Shown: positions 41,081 through 49,433 of the stretch, one piece after another
Numbering within the stretch: position 1 is the first letter of the stretch
Layout of the letters: every line of letters begins with the position of its first letter
NCBI RefSeq assembly: GCF_900094585.1
Contig: NZ_FMAG01000001.1
Location: 1,378,530-1,442,529, forward strand
Reading direction: 5' to 3'
Source: Martinezella multihospitum
GTDB lineage: Bacteria > Pseudomonadota > Alphaproteobacteria > Rhizobiales > Rhizobiaceae
Length of the DNA stretch: 64,000 nt
Position numbers and translations under genes: made by a program
Notes under the pieces: model-generated
What the model was told of the DNA's origin: nothing
Database searches by the model: none
Seen by the model: only the letters and a program-made list of their open reading frames with translations

Positions 41081-42166
41081 TTATTGTGCGGCGGCCGGCA
41101 GTTCGCCATGGAACTCTTCACGATAGGGCCGCGCCGTCGACGGCAGCTCGCGCTTCAGGAAATAGTCCTCGTTGCGCAATTGCCGCAGGAATGCGGGGAT
41201 CATCTCGCGATAGCCGGACCAGATGGACGGATTGGCGGCCGGCAGATCGTGCTTGATCATCGCGTGCAGCTTCGGCAGCGCATGATAGGGCACCATCGGG
41301 AACATGTGATGTTCGACATGGTAGTTCATGTTCCAGTAGATGAAGCGGCTGACCGGGTTCATCATGACGGTGCGGCTGTTCAGGCGATGATCGATAACGT
41401 TGTCGGCGAGGCCGCCATGCTGCAGCAGGCCGGTCAGAACGTGATGCCAGGCGCCATAGAGCCGGGGAAGGCCGATCAGCATCAGCGGCAGGATCGAGCC
41501 CATGGCGATCGCTGATGCAATGGTGACGAGGTAGATCGCAAGCCAGATACGGGCGATACGGATCGCTTTCGGCTGCTCCATCTCGGGAATGAAGGTCTTT
41601 TCCGCAGCGCTGATGAAGCCGGCAGCATTGCGCAGCATGTCGATCAACGCGTACCAGGCATCGAGGATACCGAAGAAATTCAGGACGAGGCGGAGGAGAT
41701 CCGGTGGCCGCATGACGGCAATCTCCGGATCGCGGCCGACAATGACCGTATCGGTATGGTGGCGAGCATGGCTCCAGCGCCAGGTCACTGGATTGCGCAT
41801 GATCATGAAGCAGGCGATCTGGTAGACGACATCGTTCATCCAGCGCGTCTTGAAGGCCGTACCATGGCCGCATTCATGCCAGCGGCTGTCGGAGGCCGAG
41901 CCGTAGAGCACGCCATAGGCCAGGAAGAAGGGGATGCAGATCCACGATCCCCAGAAGTAGACGCCGAACCCGGCGAAGACCACCATGCTGCCGAGCCAGA
42001 TGATGGTGTCGCGGATCGCCGGCGCATCCGAGCGCTGCATCAGCGCCTTCATATCCTTGCGTGCAACATCCGTGTGATACCATTCGGCGGCAGCCAGCCC
42101 CGTTTCCACCGCCAGCCTGCCGCTTGCGCCGAGCAGATCATAGTCACGCTTGATTATCGTCGTCAT
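41081..42166 (-). CDS. mocD: Membrane di-iron oxygenase of the fatty-acid-desaturase family, MocD-like
   Basis: The protein is 361 residues from ATG 42166 with GGAGG upstream. Three histidine clusters that bind a di-iron centre are visible: H97-ECG-H101, H133-AR-H136-H137 and H283-VE-H286-H287, with additional His near 250-260. Hydrophobic stretches TIIWLGSMVVFAGFGVYFWG and WLAIYLVTIASAIAMGSILP place it in the membrane. With MocE and MocF it should hydroxylate a methyl group, so that the product loses formaldehyde. It is the first gene of the operon and is divergent from a LacI regulator. Other methylated substrates than rhizopine are possible. Confidence 0.88.
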   Translation of the reverse strand: MTTIIKRDYDLLGASGRLAVETGLAAAEWYHTDVARKDMKALMQRSDAPAIRDTIIWLGSMVVFAGFGVYFWGSWICIPFFLAYGVLYGSASDSRWHECGHGTAFKTRWMNDVVYQIACFMIMRNPVTWRWSHARHHTDTVIVGRDPEIAVMRPPDLLRLVLNFFGILDAWYALIDMLRNAAGFISAAEKTFIPEMEQPKAIRIARIWLAIYLVTIASAIAMGSILPLMLIGLPRLYGAWHHVLTGLLQHGGLADNVIDHRLNSRTVMMNPVSRFIYWNMNYHVEHHMFPMVPYHALPKLHAMIKHDLPAANPSIWSGYREMIPAFLRQLRNEDYFLKRELPSTARPYREEFHGELPAAAQ

Positions 42167-42250
42167 CCCTGCCTCCCGCGATGCGCAACAGCGCTTCGCT
42201 CTCAATGCTGGAAACGATAGATCGACTTTTCGCTTGCCTCAATGCAGGAA

Positions 42251-42265
42251 TGATGGAATCTATCA
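42251..42265. promoter_or_regulatory. LacI-type operator, mocD-proximal
   Basis: TGATGGAATCTATCA is an imperfect 15-bp palindrome in the 150-base region between mocD and the divergent LacI gene. Its centre is 42 bases from that of a second, similar site, which puts both on the same face of the DNA. Confidence 0.65.
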
Positions 42266-42292
42266 AAATCTATCATTATGACAGCGCAGGAA

Positions 42293-42307
42293 TGATAAAT
42301 TCCATCA
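42293..42307. promoter_or_regulatory. LacI-type operator, regulator-proximal
   Basis: TGATAAATTCCATCA, an imperfect 15-bp palindrome. It ends on the first base of the AGGAG ribosome site of the LacI gene (start 42317), so binding would also shut off the regulator itself. Confidence 0.65.
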
Positions 42308-42316
42308 GGAGCAACC

Positions 42317-43345
42317 ATGCGTCGCCCCACCATATCGGATCTCGCCAAGGCGTCCGGCGTCAGCGTCGCCACCATCGATCGCGTGCTGAACGGACGCCTT
42401 CCGGTTCGTGAACAGACGGCACGGCGCGTCTATGAGGCGGCGCAGGACATCGGCTATCATGCCGTCGGTCTCCTGCGTCAGCGCGTCTTCGAAGACGTAC
42501 CGCGCTATCAACTGGCATTCCTGTTGCAGAAGCCCACGCAATCATTTTATCAAGCCTTTGCCAAAGAGATCGAAGCGGCTGCGGCGGCAATGACGACAGC
42601 GAAGCTGCAGGTTCAAATCGACTATCCAGCTGTCTCGACACCGAGCGCGATCGCGGAGAAAATGCGGGCACTGGCGGCCCGTAATCAGGCCGTGGCCGTC
42701 GTCGCCCCTGACTATCCGGCGGTCGAGGCGATCGTCGACGAGCTCAAGGAAAAGGGAATCCCGGTCTTTTCCGTACTTTCCGACTTCGCCGCGGGCATTC
42801 GGGAAGGATATCTCGGCCTCGACAACAGAAAGGTCGGGAGATCTGCCGCCTGGACGATCGCGCGCACGGCTCGCAAGCCGGGCAAAGTGGCATGTTTCGT
42901 GGGCAGTCACCGCTTTCACGGCCACGAGTTGCGGGAGATGGGTTTTCGCTCCTATTTCCGCGAGAATGCGCCGGAATTCGAAGTCCTGGAAACGCTCATC
43001 AATCTCGACGCCGTCGACGTCACGCATGAGGCGACGCTCGATCTTCTGCAGAAACATCCAGACCTTATCGGTCTTTATGTCGCCGGCGGCGGAATGGAGG
43101 GGGCGATAGCCGCACTCAGAGAAGAAAACCGCGCAGGCGACGTGACCCTCATCGTCAACGAGCTTGTTCCCGAGAGTAAGGGCGCACTGATGGATGGAAC
43201 AGTTGCCATGGCCATTTGCACACCACTGCCTCTTTTGTGCCGAGAGCTCATCACACAGATGGTGAGTTCAGTCGAAGGAACCGCGCAAACGACCGCCCGC
43301 CAGACCTTTTTCCCGTTCGAGATTTATATCTCCGAGAATATCTGA
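42317..43345 (+). CDS. LacI-family regulator of the moc operon
   Basis: This 342-residue regulator has its helix-turn-helix at the start (TISDLAKASGVSVATIDRVL) and hinge helix nearby (VYEAAQDIGYHAVGL), followed by a sugar-binding-protein-like sensor (KVACFVGSHRFHGHELREMG). It is divergent from mocD with two palindromic sites between them, so it most likely represses the demethylation operon until an inositol- or sugar-like compound binds. It is clearly related in sequence to the second LacI protein at 44474-45502 (same AGGGMEGAIAALRE stretch in VAGGGMEGAIAALREE). Confidence 0.93.
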   Translation: MRRPTISDLAKASGVSVATIDRVLNGRLPVREQTARRVYEAAQDIGYHAVGLLRQRVFEDVPRYQLAFLLQKPTQSFYQAFAKEIEAAAAAMTTAKLQVQIDYPAVSTPSAIAEKMRALAARNQAVAVVAPDYPAVEAIVDELKEKGIPVFSVLSDFAAGIREGYLGLDNRKVGRSAAWTIARTARKPGKVACFVGSHRFHGHELREMGFRSYFRENAPEFEVLETLINLDAVDVTHEATLDLLQKHPDLIGLYVAGGGMEGAIAALREENRAGDVTLIVNELVPESKGALMDGTVAMAICTPLPLLCRELITQMVSSVEGTAQTTARQTFFPFEIYISENI

Positions 43346-43506
43346 ATGAGGGAGTCCTGACGATGGTAGGGGCCGCGGTCGCTGCGCCACTGGCAATGCG
43401 GAAGGGTTAAAACAAGGAGCTCGATCTTATCGACACAAAATTAAGCCGAGCCCGGACGCAGCCAAGCTCGCCAGACTCCTTTCCATTCGCGTCGCCTGTT
43501 CGGCGA

Positions 43507-44316
43507 TCACCCGGCCTTCAAGGCCGATTCGATGAAGTCAAATGAGGCTTGGATCGCTTCCCGTGGGTTGGTGAGGTCGTGCACCAAAGGAGAGAAGCAC
43601 TCGTAGGAAATCGGTCCGACATATCCGGCAGCCTGCAAAGCTTTGATCTGGCTCACATTGTCCAGTCGGTCTGATCTATCCACGAGAACCCGGTGCTCGT
43701 CTTCCATCTGGTTCAGCTGCAACGTCGGATCAACGACAGCCGATATGTGGACGATCCCCGTGTGACCGGCGAAGATTGGCCCGCCATCCGCCAGGGCGTG
43801 ATGGAACGTGTCATGGACGAGTTTATAGCGATGTGCCGCACCGAGTGCGTTGATCGCATCCACGAGCTCAGCCTTGTAACGCAGCGAGGAACGCTGAAAC
43901 CCAAGCGGCTCGACCAGTGCGACCAGCTCCGCCTCCTCAAGAAGAGGCAAAATGGCGGCAAGGGACGTTTCGAGATTGGCTTTGCGCTCCTGCTCCTCGG
44001 TGCCGATCCCCTCGTTTCGCGGGATCAGGCTGATGGTTTCGGCGCCGGCCTCCCTGGCGATTGCAATCAGATCCCGAACCTTTCGCTCGATGTCATCCGA
44101 CCAGAAATTGAACGGATAGACCTGGGACAAGCCAACGAGCCGCAAACCTCGCTCCCGAACCATTTGACCTGCCTCGGTTGGCGAAAGGCCGTCAAATAGC
44201 TGGCGCTTGAGGTCGTTGCGAACCTCCACGCCCTGGCAGCCGAGAGCGACCGATAGGTCGAGGAAATCGGTGTAGCTAAGATTTGGCGCCGTAATCTGAT
44301 TGAGTGCCCAGAACAT
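43507..44316 (-). CDS. Xylose-isomerase-like TIM barrel protein (IolI/MocC-type)
   Basis: The protein is 269 residues from ATG 44316, preceded by GGAGG; a TTG start upstream is not likely. It belongs to the sugar-phosphate isomerase/AP-endonuclease 2 superfamily. Predicted metal residues: Glu in ALVEPLGFQ, Asp and His in KLVHDTFHHAL, His in HTGIVHISAVVD and Glu in ISYECFSP. Family members include inosose isomerase IolI and the rhizopine protein MocC, so an inositol-like ketosugar substrate is reasonable. It is 158 bases downstream of a LacI gene on the same strand and convergent with the first LacI gene. Confidence 0.88.
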   Translation of the reverse strand: MFWALNQITAPNLSYTDFLDLSVALGCQGVEVRNDLKRQLFDGLSPTEAGQMVRERGLRLVGLSQVYPFNFWSDDIERKVRDLIAIAREAGAETISLIPRNEGIGTEEQERKANLETSLAAILPLLEEAELVALVEPLGFQRSSLRYKAELVDAINALGAAHRYKLVHDTFHHALADGGPIFAGHTGIVHISAVVDPTLQLNQMEDEHRVLVDRSDRLDNVSQIKALQAAGYVGPISYECFSPLVHDLTNPREAIQASFDFIESALKAG

Positions 44317-44453
44317 GTTTCCTCCCAAAATCCCGATATTGCTGCTCCGACGGAGCGTGCCACGTGGCTCTAGGCAATGCCAAAAGGTTCGGTCGCGCGC
44401 AATCGGGCGGGATTTGGATTAGTGCATTGGTGAGGTTTCTCGTACTTTCCGCT

Positions 44454-44470
44454 TGAGGTGTTTCACCTCA
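44454..44470. terminator. Hairpin just after the second LacI gene
   Basis: TGAGGTG-TTT-CACCTCA, a perfect 7-bp stem with a 3-base loop, starting four bases after the LacI stop codon. There is no T-run, so it is a weak terminator or RNA-stabilising element. Confidence 0.5.
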
Positions 44471-44473
44471 TTC

Positions 44474-45502
44474 TCAGATGGAAGGAGGTAGAAAAAGTTG
44501 CGGCTCCAGAAAATGCGCGTCCGGTATTTGAACATGACTCTGGAGTACGCTCCGTGCCATCAGCTCGACGGTGTCCCGGCAAAGCTGTGCCAGAGGCGTG
44601 CCGATGACCATTGTCGCATAGCCGTCGGAAAGGGCTGCGCGGCTGACCGAGGTGAGCTCGTTGACGATGAGGGCGACCTCTCCGGGCGCGCGCATTTCCC
44701 GCAGCGCCGCTATTGCGCCTTCCATCCCGCCGCCTGCGACGTAAACCCCTCTCAGGTCCGGATGACGCTCAAGCAAGGCGATCGAGGTTTCATGGGTGAG
44801 TTTTCTTGTCTCAAGATTGATGACCGGTTCCAAGATATCAAGATCCGGCCGCAATTGGCGCAGGTATGAACGGAATCCGGCTTCCTTCAATTCATGTCCC
44901 TGCCAGCGATTACTGCCAAGAAAAATCGCAACTTTTCCGGATTGGCGACTTGCCGTGGCGATCATCCATGCCGCCAGACATCCGGCCTTGTGATTGTCGA
45001 GACCGATATAGGTTTGACGCGCGCCGTGGCCGAAATCATTCAGCAAGGCGAAGACAGGAACTCCGTTCCGCCGCAAGCTCTGGGCGGCTTCATTGACGAT
45101 GCCATGGTTGACCGCAGTGCAAGCTATCGCATCGGTATGCGTGGCAAGTTCCTGCATGATCGCCGCGAAGTCTGCCGGCGACTGAGACGGAGAATATCGA
45201 ATGGTCACTTCACCGCGAAAATCCTGACGGTCTGCCACCGCGCGGGTCAGCTCTTTGCTGAAAGACTGATAAAACTCCTGCTTTTCTTTTATGAGCAGGA
45301 AGCCAAATCTCACTCTTGCAAGCGGTGCGGTCAGCTGCCGATCAATCAGACCGCTGGCGTAATAGGCCAGTTTATGCGCTGCTTCTGCAACCCTGCGGAC
45401 CGTTTCCTCGCGAACGAAGCCCCTCTTGTGAATGACGCGATCTACAGTCGCCTTGCTTACCTTCGCCTCTTTGGCGATATCCTCAATTCTTGTCCGCCTC
45501 AT
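44474..45502 (-). CDS. LacI-family regulator (second)
   Basis: This 342-residue paralogue of the regulator at 42317 has HTH RIEDIAKEAKVSKATVDRVI and sensor motifs VAIFLGSNRWQGHELKEAGF and VAGGGMEGAIAALREM. The same length and shared blocks show common origin. It precedes the TIM barrel gene on the same strand and follows the MFS gene, and probably regulates one or both. A palindrome at 45631-45648 shares the 10-mer CTATCAAAAT with the first regulator's operator region. Confidence 0.93.
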   Translation of the reverse strand: MRRTRIEDIAKEAKVSKATVDRVIHKRGFVREETVRRVAEAAHKLAYYASGLIDRQLTAPLARVRFGFLLIKEKQEFYQSFSKELTRAVADRQDFRGEVTIRYSPSQSPADFAAIMQELATHTDAIACTAVNHGIVNEAAQSLRRNGVPVFALLNDFGHGARQTYIGLDNHKAGCLAAWMIATASRQSGKVAIFLGSNRWQGHELKEAGFRSYLRQLRPDLDILEPVINLETRKLTHETSIALLERHPDLRGVYVAGGGMEGAIAALREMRAPGEVALIVNELTSVSRAALSDGYATMVIGTPLAQLCRDTVELMARSVLQSHVQIPDAHFLEPQLFLPPSI

Positions 45503-45961
45503 ATAATTCCTGATCAGGTCCTGGGGATTGCTGACCTTGCCTTATTCGCCAGATCCAACAGGCTTCGTCATTGACGGGCAATCTAAGCCAAAGTGAAAGG
45601 TGCTCCAAGAGGGGTCAACTGCGCCTAGACCTATCAAAATGTTGATAGTCTACTTCAGCCACTGTCGTCTAATGCAACGGTCGAGGTTGTCGTCTGGTGC
45701 TAGTCGATCTCGTTTTCCCGGTCGTCCAATCCGTCACGGGAGAAGGGGGCTCCTATGTTTCGGCATGCGCTTCCTGGTTTCTAAATCTGGCAAGCATCGA
45801 TATCCAGAAAACGCATCATGGCCAGATTGTGCAAAAACTTGAGCGCGCAGCCAGAAAACTGCCACCTCTCCGGGCGCCTAGCTGCGCGCGATCAGATTGA
45901 AAGCCGCTCGCGACCAGCTGCGAGATCCGCTGAATTGCGCCGGCAGACTATCTCTGAGAGC
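45503..45961. other. Region between MFS transporter and second LacI gene
   Basis: Contains the operator listed at 45631-45648 and otherwise no supported gene. The open plus-strand frames here (45600-46027) have no family match or ribosome site. Confidence 0.45.
45631..45648. promoter_or_regulatory. Probable operator of the second LacI gene
   Basis: CTATCAA-AATG-TTGATAG: 7-bp arms in perfect inverted repeat, about 130 bases upstream of the LacI start codon. Its left ten bases (CTATCAAAAT) also occur at 42260-42269 beside the first LacI gene. Confidence 0.6.
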
Positions 45962-47353
45962 TCAATGATCGCGATCCCCCTTGGCAAGTACGAGTTCTGC
46001 ACCAACGGGCTCGAGCGAGGCTTTTGAGATCTCGAACCGTTCGATCCTGCCGACCAGCACCCAGTAGCTCACAACCGCACCTATGACATGCAGCCCGACA
46101 TAAAGGAGGGCGCCATGGAAGGAGCCGGTTCCCTCGATAATATAGCCGATTGCGACTGGAGTGATGACTCCGCCGATACTGCCGGCAGCATTGAACAAGC
46201 CGCCGGTCAGGCCGATTGCCTCCTTGGGTGCCGTGTCGGCAACGACCGTCCATCCGAGCGCCCCGAAGCCCTTGCCGAAAAAGGCCGCGCACATGATCGC
46301 CACGACGATGGCGTTCACATCCGTATAGTTGCACAGGATGATGGTGGCGCTGAGGCCGAGCCCGATGGTGATCGGGATTTTCCTCGCAAGACTGAGGGAG
46401 CCGGATTTGCGCAGCAGCCAGTCGGAGAAAAAGCCGGTGGAAACGCCGCCGATGCATCCAAAGATTGCCGGCAGGGATGCCACGAAGCCGGCCTGAAGCA
46501 TCGAGAAATGTCTTTCCTGAACCAGGTAGCTCGGAAACCAGGAAATGAAGAAGGTCGAAAGCGTCGCGATGCAATATTGGGCAAGGAAAATCCCGAGCAA
46601 CATGCGATTGGTCAGAATTTGTCGCGCAATCTGTCGGGTGGGAATTTGCGCCTCGCTCGCTTTGGATTTTTCTCCTCCTACATCGGTCAGCGCACCGCCG
46701 GCTTTGATATAGGCGATTTCCTCTTTTGTGACCCACGGATGGCGGCTCGGCGCGAAATAGGTTCTCCACCAGACGAGCGCCAAGACCAATCCGATCACCC
46801 CCATGACCGAGAAGATATGTTCCCAGCCAAGATAATGGAACAGCGCGCCCATCAGGGGCGTGAAGACTGCGAGGGAAAGATACTGAGCAGAGTTGAAGAT
46901 TGCGCCGGCGACGCCACGTTCGTCTGATGGAAACCACGCGGCGATGATGCGAGCGGAAGCCGGCGTCACCGGTCCTTCCAGGAGCCCCAGCACAAATCTT
47001 AGAACGTAAAGTGCGACTACCGGGTAGGCAAAATATCCGACGCCGCTGACAAGGGTGATCGCGATCGACCATCCGGCCAAAGAAATCAACATGGCAGCCT
47101 TTGCGCCTGTCCGATCGACGATATAGCCCGATGGGACCTGTGCAATGAAGTAGCTCCACGAGAATGCGGAAAAGAGCCAGCCCATATTCACGGCATTGAT
47201 GCCAAGATCTTTTGCAATCCCGGGACCTGCGACGGAAAGGGTTGCTCTATCTCCAGTGCTGACCGCCAAGATCACCGTGATGAGCGCCAGCACGATGAAC
47301 CGTTGGTAGCCGGCGCGGGGCGTGCCAAGTGGTGCGGAAGCATGTGTCTTCAT
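45962..47353 (-). CDS. MFS transporter, anion:cation symporter family
   Basis: This 463-residue, 12-helix carrier of the ACS group (sugar acids such as galactarate, glucarate or tartrate) has an N-terminal STGDRATLSVAGPGIAKDLG followed by IAQVPSGYIVDRTGAKAAML. FVLGLLEGPVTPASARIIAA and WFPSDERGVAGAIFNSAQYL are the family's signature loops. The AAAGG ribosome site lies seven bases before the ATG. It is divergent from a GntR/FCD regulator with a palindrome between them, which fits induction by the imported acid. The exact substrate is unknown. Confidence 0.92.
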   Translation of the reverse strand: MKTHASAPLGTPRAGYQRFIVLALITVILAVSTGDRATLSVAGPGIAKDLGINAVNMGWLFSAFSWSYFIAQVPSGYIVDRTGAKAAMLISLAGWSIAITLVSGVGYFAYPVVALYVLRFVLGLLEGPVTPASARIIAAWFPSDERGVAGAIFNSAQYLSLAVFTPLMGALFHYLGWEHIFSVMGVIGLVLALVWWRTYFAPSRHPWVTKEEIAYIKAGGALTDVGGEKSKASEAQIPTRQIARQILTNRMLLGIFLAQYCIATLSTFFISWFPSYLVQERHFSMLQAGFVASLPAIFGCIGGVSTGFFSDWLLRKSGSLSLARKIPITIGLGLSATIILCNYTDVNAIVVAIMCAAFFGKGFGALGWTVVADTAPKEAIGLTGGLFNAAGSIGGVITPVAIGYIIEGTGSFHGALLYVGLHVIGAVVSYWVLVGRIERFEISKASLEPVGAELVLAKGDRDH

Positions 47354-47670
47354 CTAGGAACCTTTCGGAGCATCGGGGGCTCTCCGGTAGTCGGATGTTT
47401 CTTCGGCGGCTGAAGGGCAATCGGGGGGGAGGGCGGCGCCCGAAGCAGGCTTATGACTTGATATCAGCGTCTCAAAGAGCACGGGCTGTCGGCGGCAGAG
47501 ACTGGCTGTTCAATCCCGCCAGGCGCCGGATCACTTTGCATGGCAGATCCTCCTCAAGGCTCCTCAACCTCTTCTGGCGATTTCGGCTGTCGAATTGCGA
47601 TGTCGACAAGAATCTGAAATCTGATATACCAGATGTCACGCTATCGAAGTCATGTCAACGAGATTCAAAA
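47354..47670. other. Divergent promoter region of MFS and GntR genes
   Basis: No gene is convincing. Upstream in-frame extension of the GntR frame to 47329 is not conserved. The palindrome at 47619-47634 is the only clear element. Confidence 0.5.
47619..47634. promoter_or_regulatory. Probable GntR operator
   Basis: ATCTGATATACCAGAT is a 16-bp palindrome with one mismatched pair, centred 45 bases before the GntR start codon. FCD-type GntR proteins often bind short sites of this kind. Confidence 0.6.
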
Positions 47671-48384
47671 ATGATCGAAGCAAAGCAGGGTGTGGGTCGC
47701 GTGGCGGCCTTTGAGCGAATTGATCCGGCTTTTCAACTTACCGTGCGGGACCATGTCTATCGCGCGATCAGAAGCGCAATCCTGTCAGGCGCCTTTGCTA
47801 CGGGCGAAAGGCTCAACGAGCGACAGCTGGCAGAGCAGTTCGGCGTCAGCACGACGCCGATCAAGGAGGCACTGCGCCAGATCGAAACGGAAGGCTTGGT
47901 CGAAACCTTGCCGCGCCGCGGCATTGCGATCAGGTTCAGCATGCAATGGGCCGAAGAGATGATCCTTGCCCGCGCCGCACTGGAATCGATGATCGCGCGT
48001 CTCGCCGCTAAACGCATTGACAAGCCATCGGGAGCCGAGCTTCTTGCCACGGTGGATGTCATGAAAGCGGCGACCAAATCCGGGGATGCCGATCAGCTGA
48101 TCGCGCTCAACGAGACATTTCACGACCACATCCATCGCAGTTCACGCTGTGGCTATCTCGCGAAGCTCATCGAGCGTCAGCAATTTTACGACGCAAGCAT
48201 TCGCCGCATCATTCATCTCGATCCGGCGGAGCGGCAGAAGGCCCTGGATGAACACACAAGCATCGCAGATGCGATCGTTGCCGGCGATGCGGACTTGGCC
48301 GAGCGCTTGATGCGCAATCACGTTGTCCGCTCGGGCGAGACCTATCTCAGCATCGTCTTTGGAAAGCAAAAGACATCCGAGTAG
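47671..48384 (+). CDS. GntR-family regulator, FCD type
   Basis: The protein is 237 residues. I chose ATG 47671; earlier in-frame starts add an unconserved tail. The winged helix reads AILSGAFATGERLNERQLAE then FGVSTTPIKEALRQIETEGL. The C-terminal FCD domain shows LIALNETFHDHIHRSSRCGY and DEHTSIADAIVAGDADLAER with the metal-site histidines. FCD proteins mostly sense organic acids. It is divergent from the MFS transporter, which it likely controls. Confidence 0.92.
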   Translation: MIEAKQGVGRVAAFERIDPAFQLTVRDHVYRAIRSAILSGAFATGERLNERQLAEQFGVSTTPIKEALRQIETEGLVETLPRRGIAIRFSMQWAEEMILARAALESMIARLAAKRIDKPSGAELLATVDVMKAATKSGDADQLIALNETFHDHIHRSSRCGYLAKLIERQQFYDASIRRIIHLDPAERQKALDEHTSIADAIVAGDADLAERLMRNHVVRSGETYLSIVFGKQKTSE

Positions 48385-48944
48385 ATCTCGGTACGATTGG
48401 GGACTTCCTTGTTGCGCTGGTACTGTGGCGACAACGATCAGCTCGGTGAGCAGTGACTAGGAAGAATGGTATTTTGAGCCGGCCGTGACCAAACCTGCCT
48501 GCGGTTTCCGGCCTATGCGAACAGTTTTGGCGTGGGGCGGAATGCGATCAATGTCCAGGTTAAGCAATTGCAAGCGGCCCTCAATCGCCGCAGCAAGCGC
48601 CACCTATAGAGACGATCTGCCAAATCTGCTCCTCTACGAGGTGTCTCCTAGCAGTGAGGACACTTGCACATCTGAGGATAACGCCGCACATGCGGTTCTT
48701 ATGCTTTCAGGTGCGCCATTCTAATTCTCGTCGAGTAGCCGTTTGTAATGCAAGTCGGTCGCAAAGAGCCGATTGTATAGGTCATTTGGTTGCCAGTCGA
48801 AGCCTGTGAAGATCGCTTCGCTTTTGCATGCCCAGTATGCGAGAGGCAAATCTGCATCTCGGAATTTGTTTACATGACGATCAAATAAGGATATTCTTTA
48901 TCCTTGATAGATATATGCCAGCCGCAGGCCTTTGGAATGAATTT
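48385..48944. other. Gap before the Rrf2 gene
   Basis: No supported gene; a 79-codon frame at 48485-48724 is compositionally odd and unmatched. The Rrf2 promoter with its palindrome is at the right end. Confidence 0.45.
48887..48905. promoter_or_regulatory. Rrf2 operator upstream of the Rrf2 gene
   Basis: AAGGATA-N5-TATCCTT, perfect 7-bp arms, 39 bases before the Rrf2 start codon. The identical arms with the same spacing recur at 53448-53466 in front of the AhpD-like gene. Confidence 0.75.
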
Positions 48945-49433
48945 ATGATTTTGAAAAGCCAAGTCGAATGGGCTCTCCATTGTTGCGCCATTCTTGCAGG
49001 TTTGCCTGATGGTCGCTATCTCTCCACCAAAGCGCTCGCCGAATTCCATGGGCTTCCCAAGGAATATCTTTCCAAGGCTCTGCAGAGCCTGTCTCAGGCC
49101 GGACTTGTCGACACGACACTCGGCCCCTCCGGCGGTTATAGATTGGCGAAATCGCCCGCGGACCTCACTTTTCTGGAGATCGTGGAGGCCGTCGAGGGGC
49201 GGCAGCGAACCTTCGTCTGCACCAATATTCGCGCCAACAATCCCTGCCGCCCGAAGGGTTATTGCGAAAGCAGCCCCTGTGCGGTGGCGCGCATCATGTG
49301 GGAGGCCGACGAAGCGTGGCGCGAGAAACTGCGCGGCGTCAAATTGTCCGACCTCGTCGGCATCCTGTCGAAGGAGATCCCGCCGGAACTCTGGAAAAGC
49401 TCTTTCGAATGGGCGCTAGAGCGCGCCGGATGA
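48945..49433 (+). CDS. Rrf2-family transcriptional regulator
   Basis: The protein is 162 residues from ATG 48945. N-terminal winged helix: VEWALHCCAILAGLPDGRYL, then LAEFHGLPKEYLSKALQSLS and LGPSGGYRLAKSPADLTFLE, all standard for Rrf2. Four cysteines follow in CTNIRANNPCRPKGYCESSPC-like spacing (C-X8-C-X5-C-X4-C). This differs from the CX5CX5C of IscR/NsrR but could hold a cluster or act as a thiol switch. It is auto-regulated, judging by its operator, and faces a run of redox-type genes with the same operator. Its 3-prime end overlaps the MscS gene by 18 bases. Confidence 0.92.
   Translation: MILKSQVEWALHCCAILAGLPDGRYLSTKALAEFHGLPKEYLSKALQSLSQAGLVDTTLGPSGGYRLAKSPADLTFLEIVEAVEGRQRTFVCTNIRANNPCRPKGYCESSPCAVARIMWEADEAWREKLRGVKLSDLVGILSKEIPPELWKSSFEWALERAG

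Noticed and set aside
45948..47159. 403-codon minus-strand frame inside the MFS gene
   Set aside because: Out of frame with the transporter and rich in Arg/His/Cys; a GC-driven shadow.
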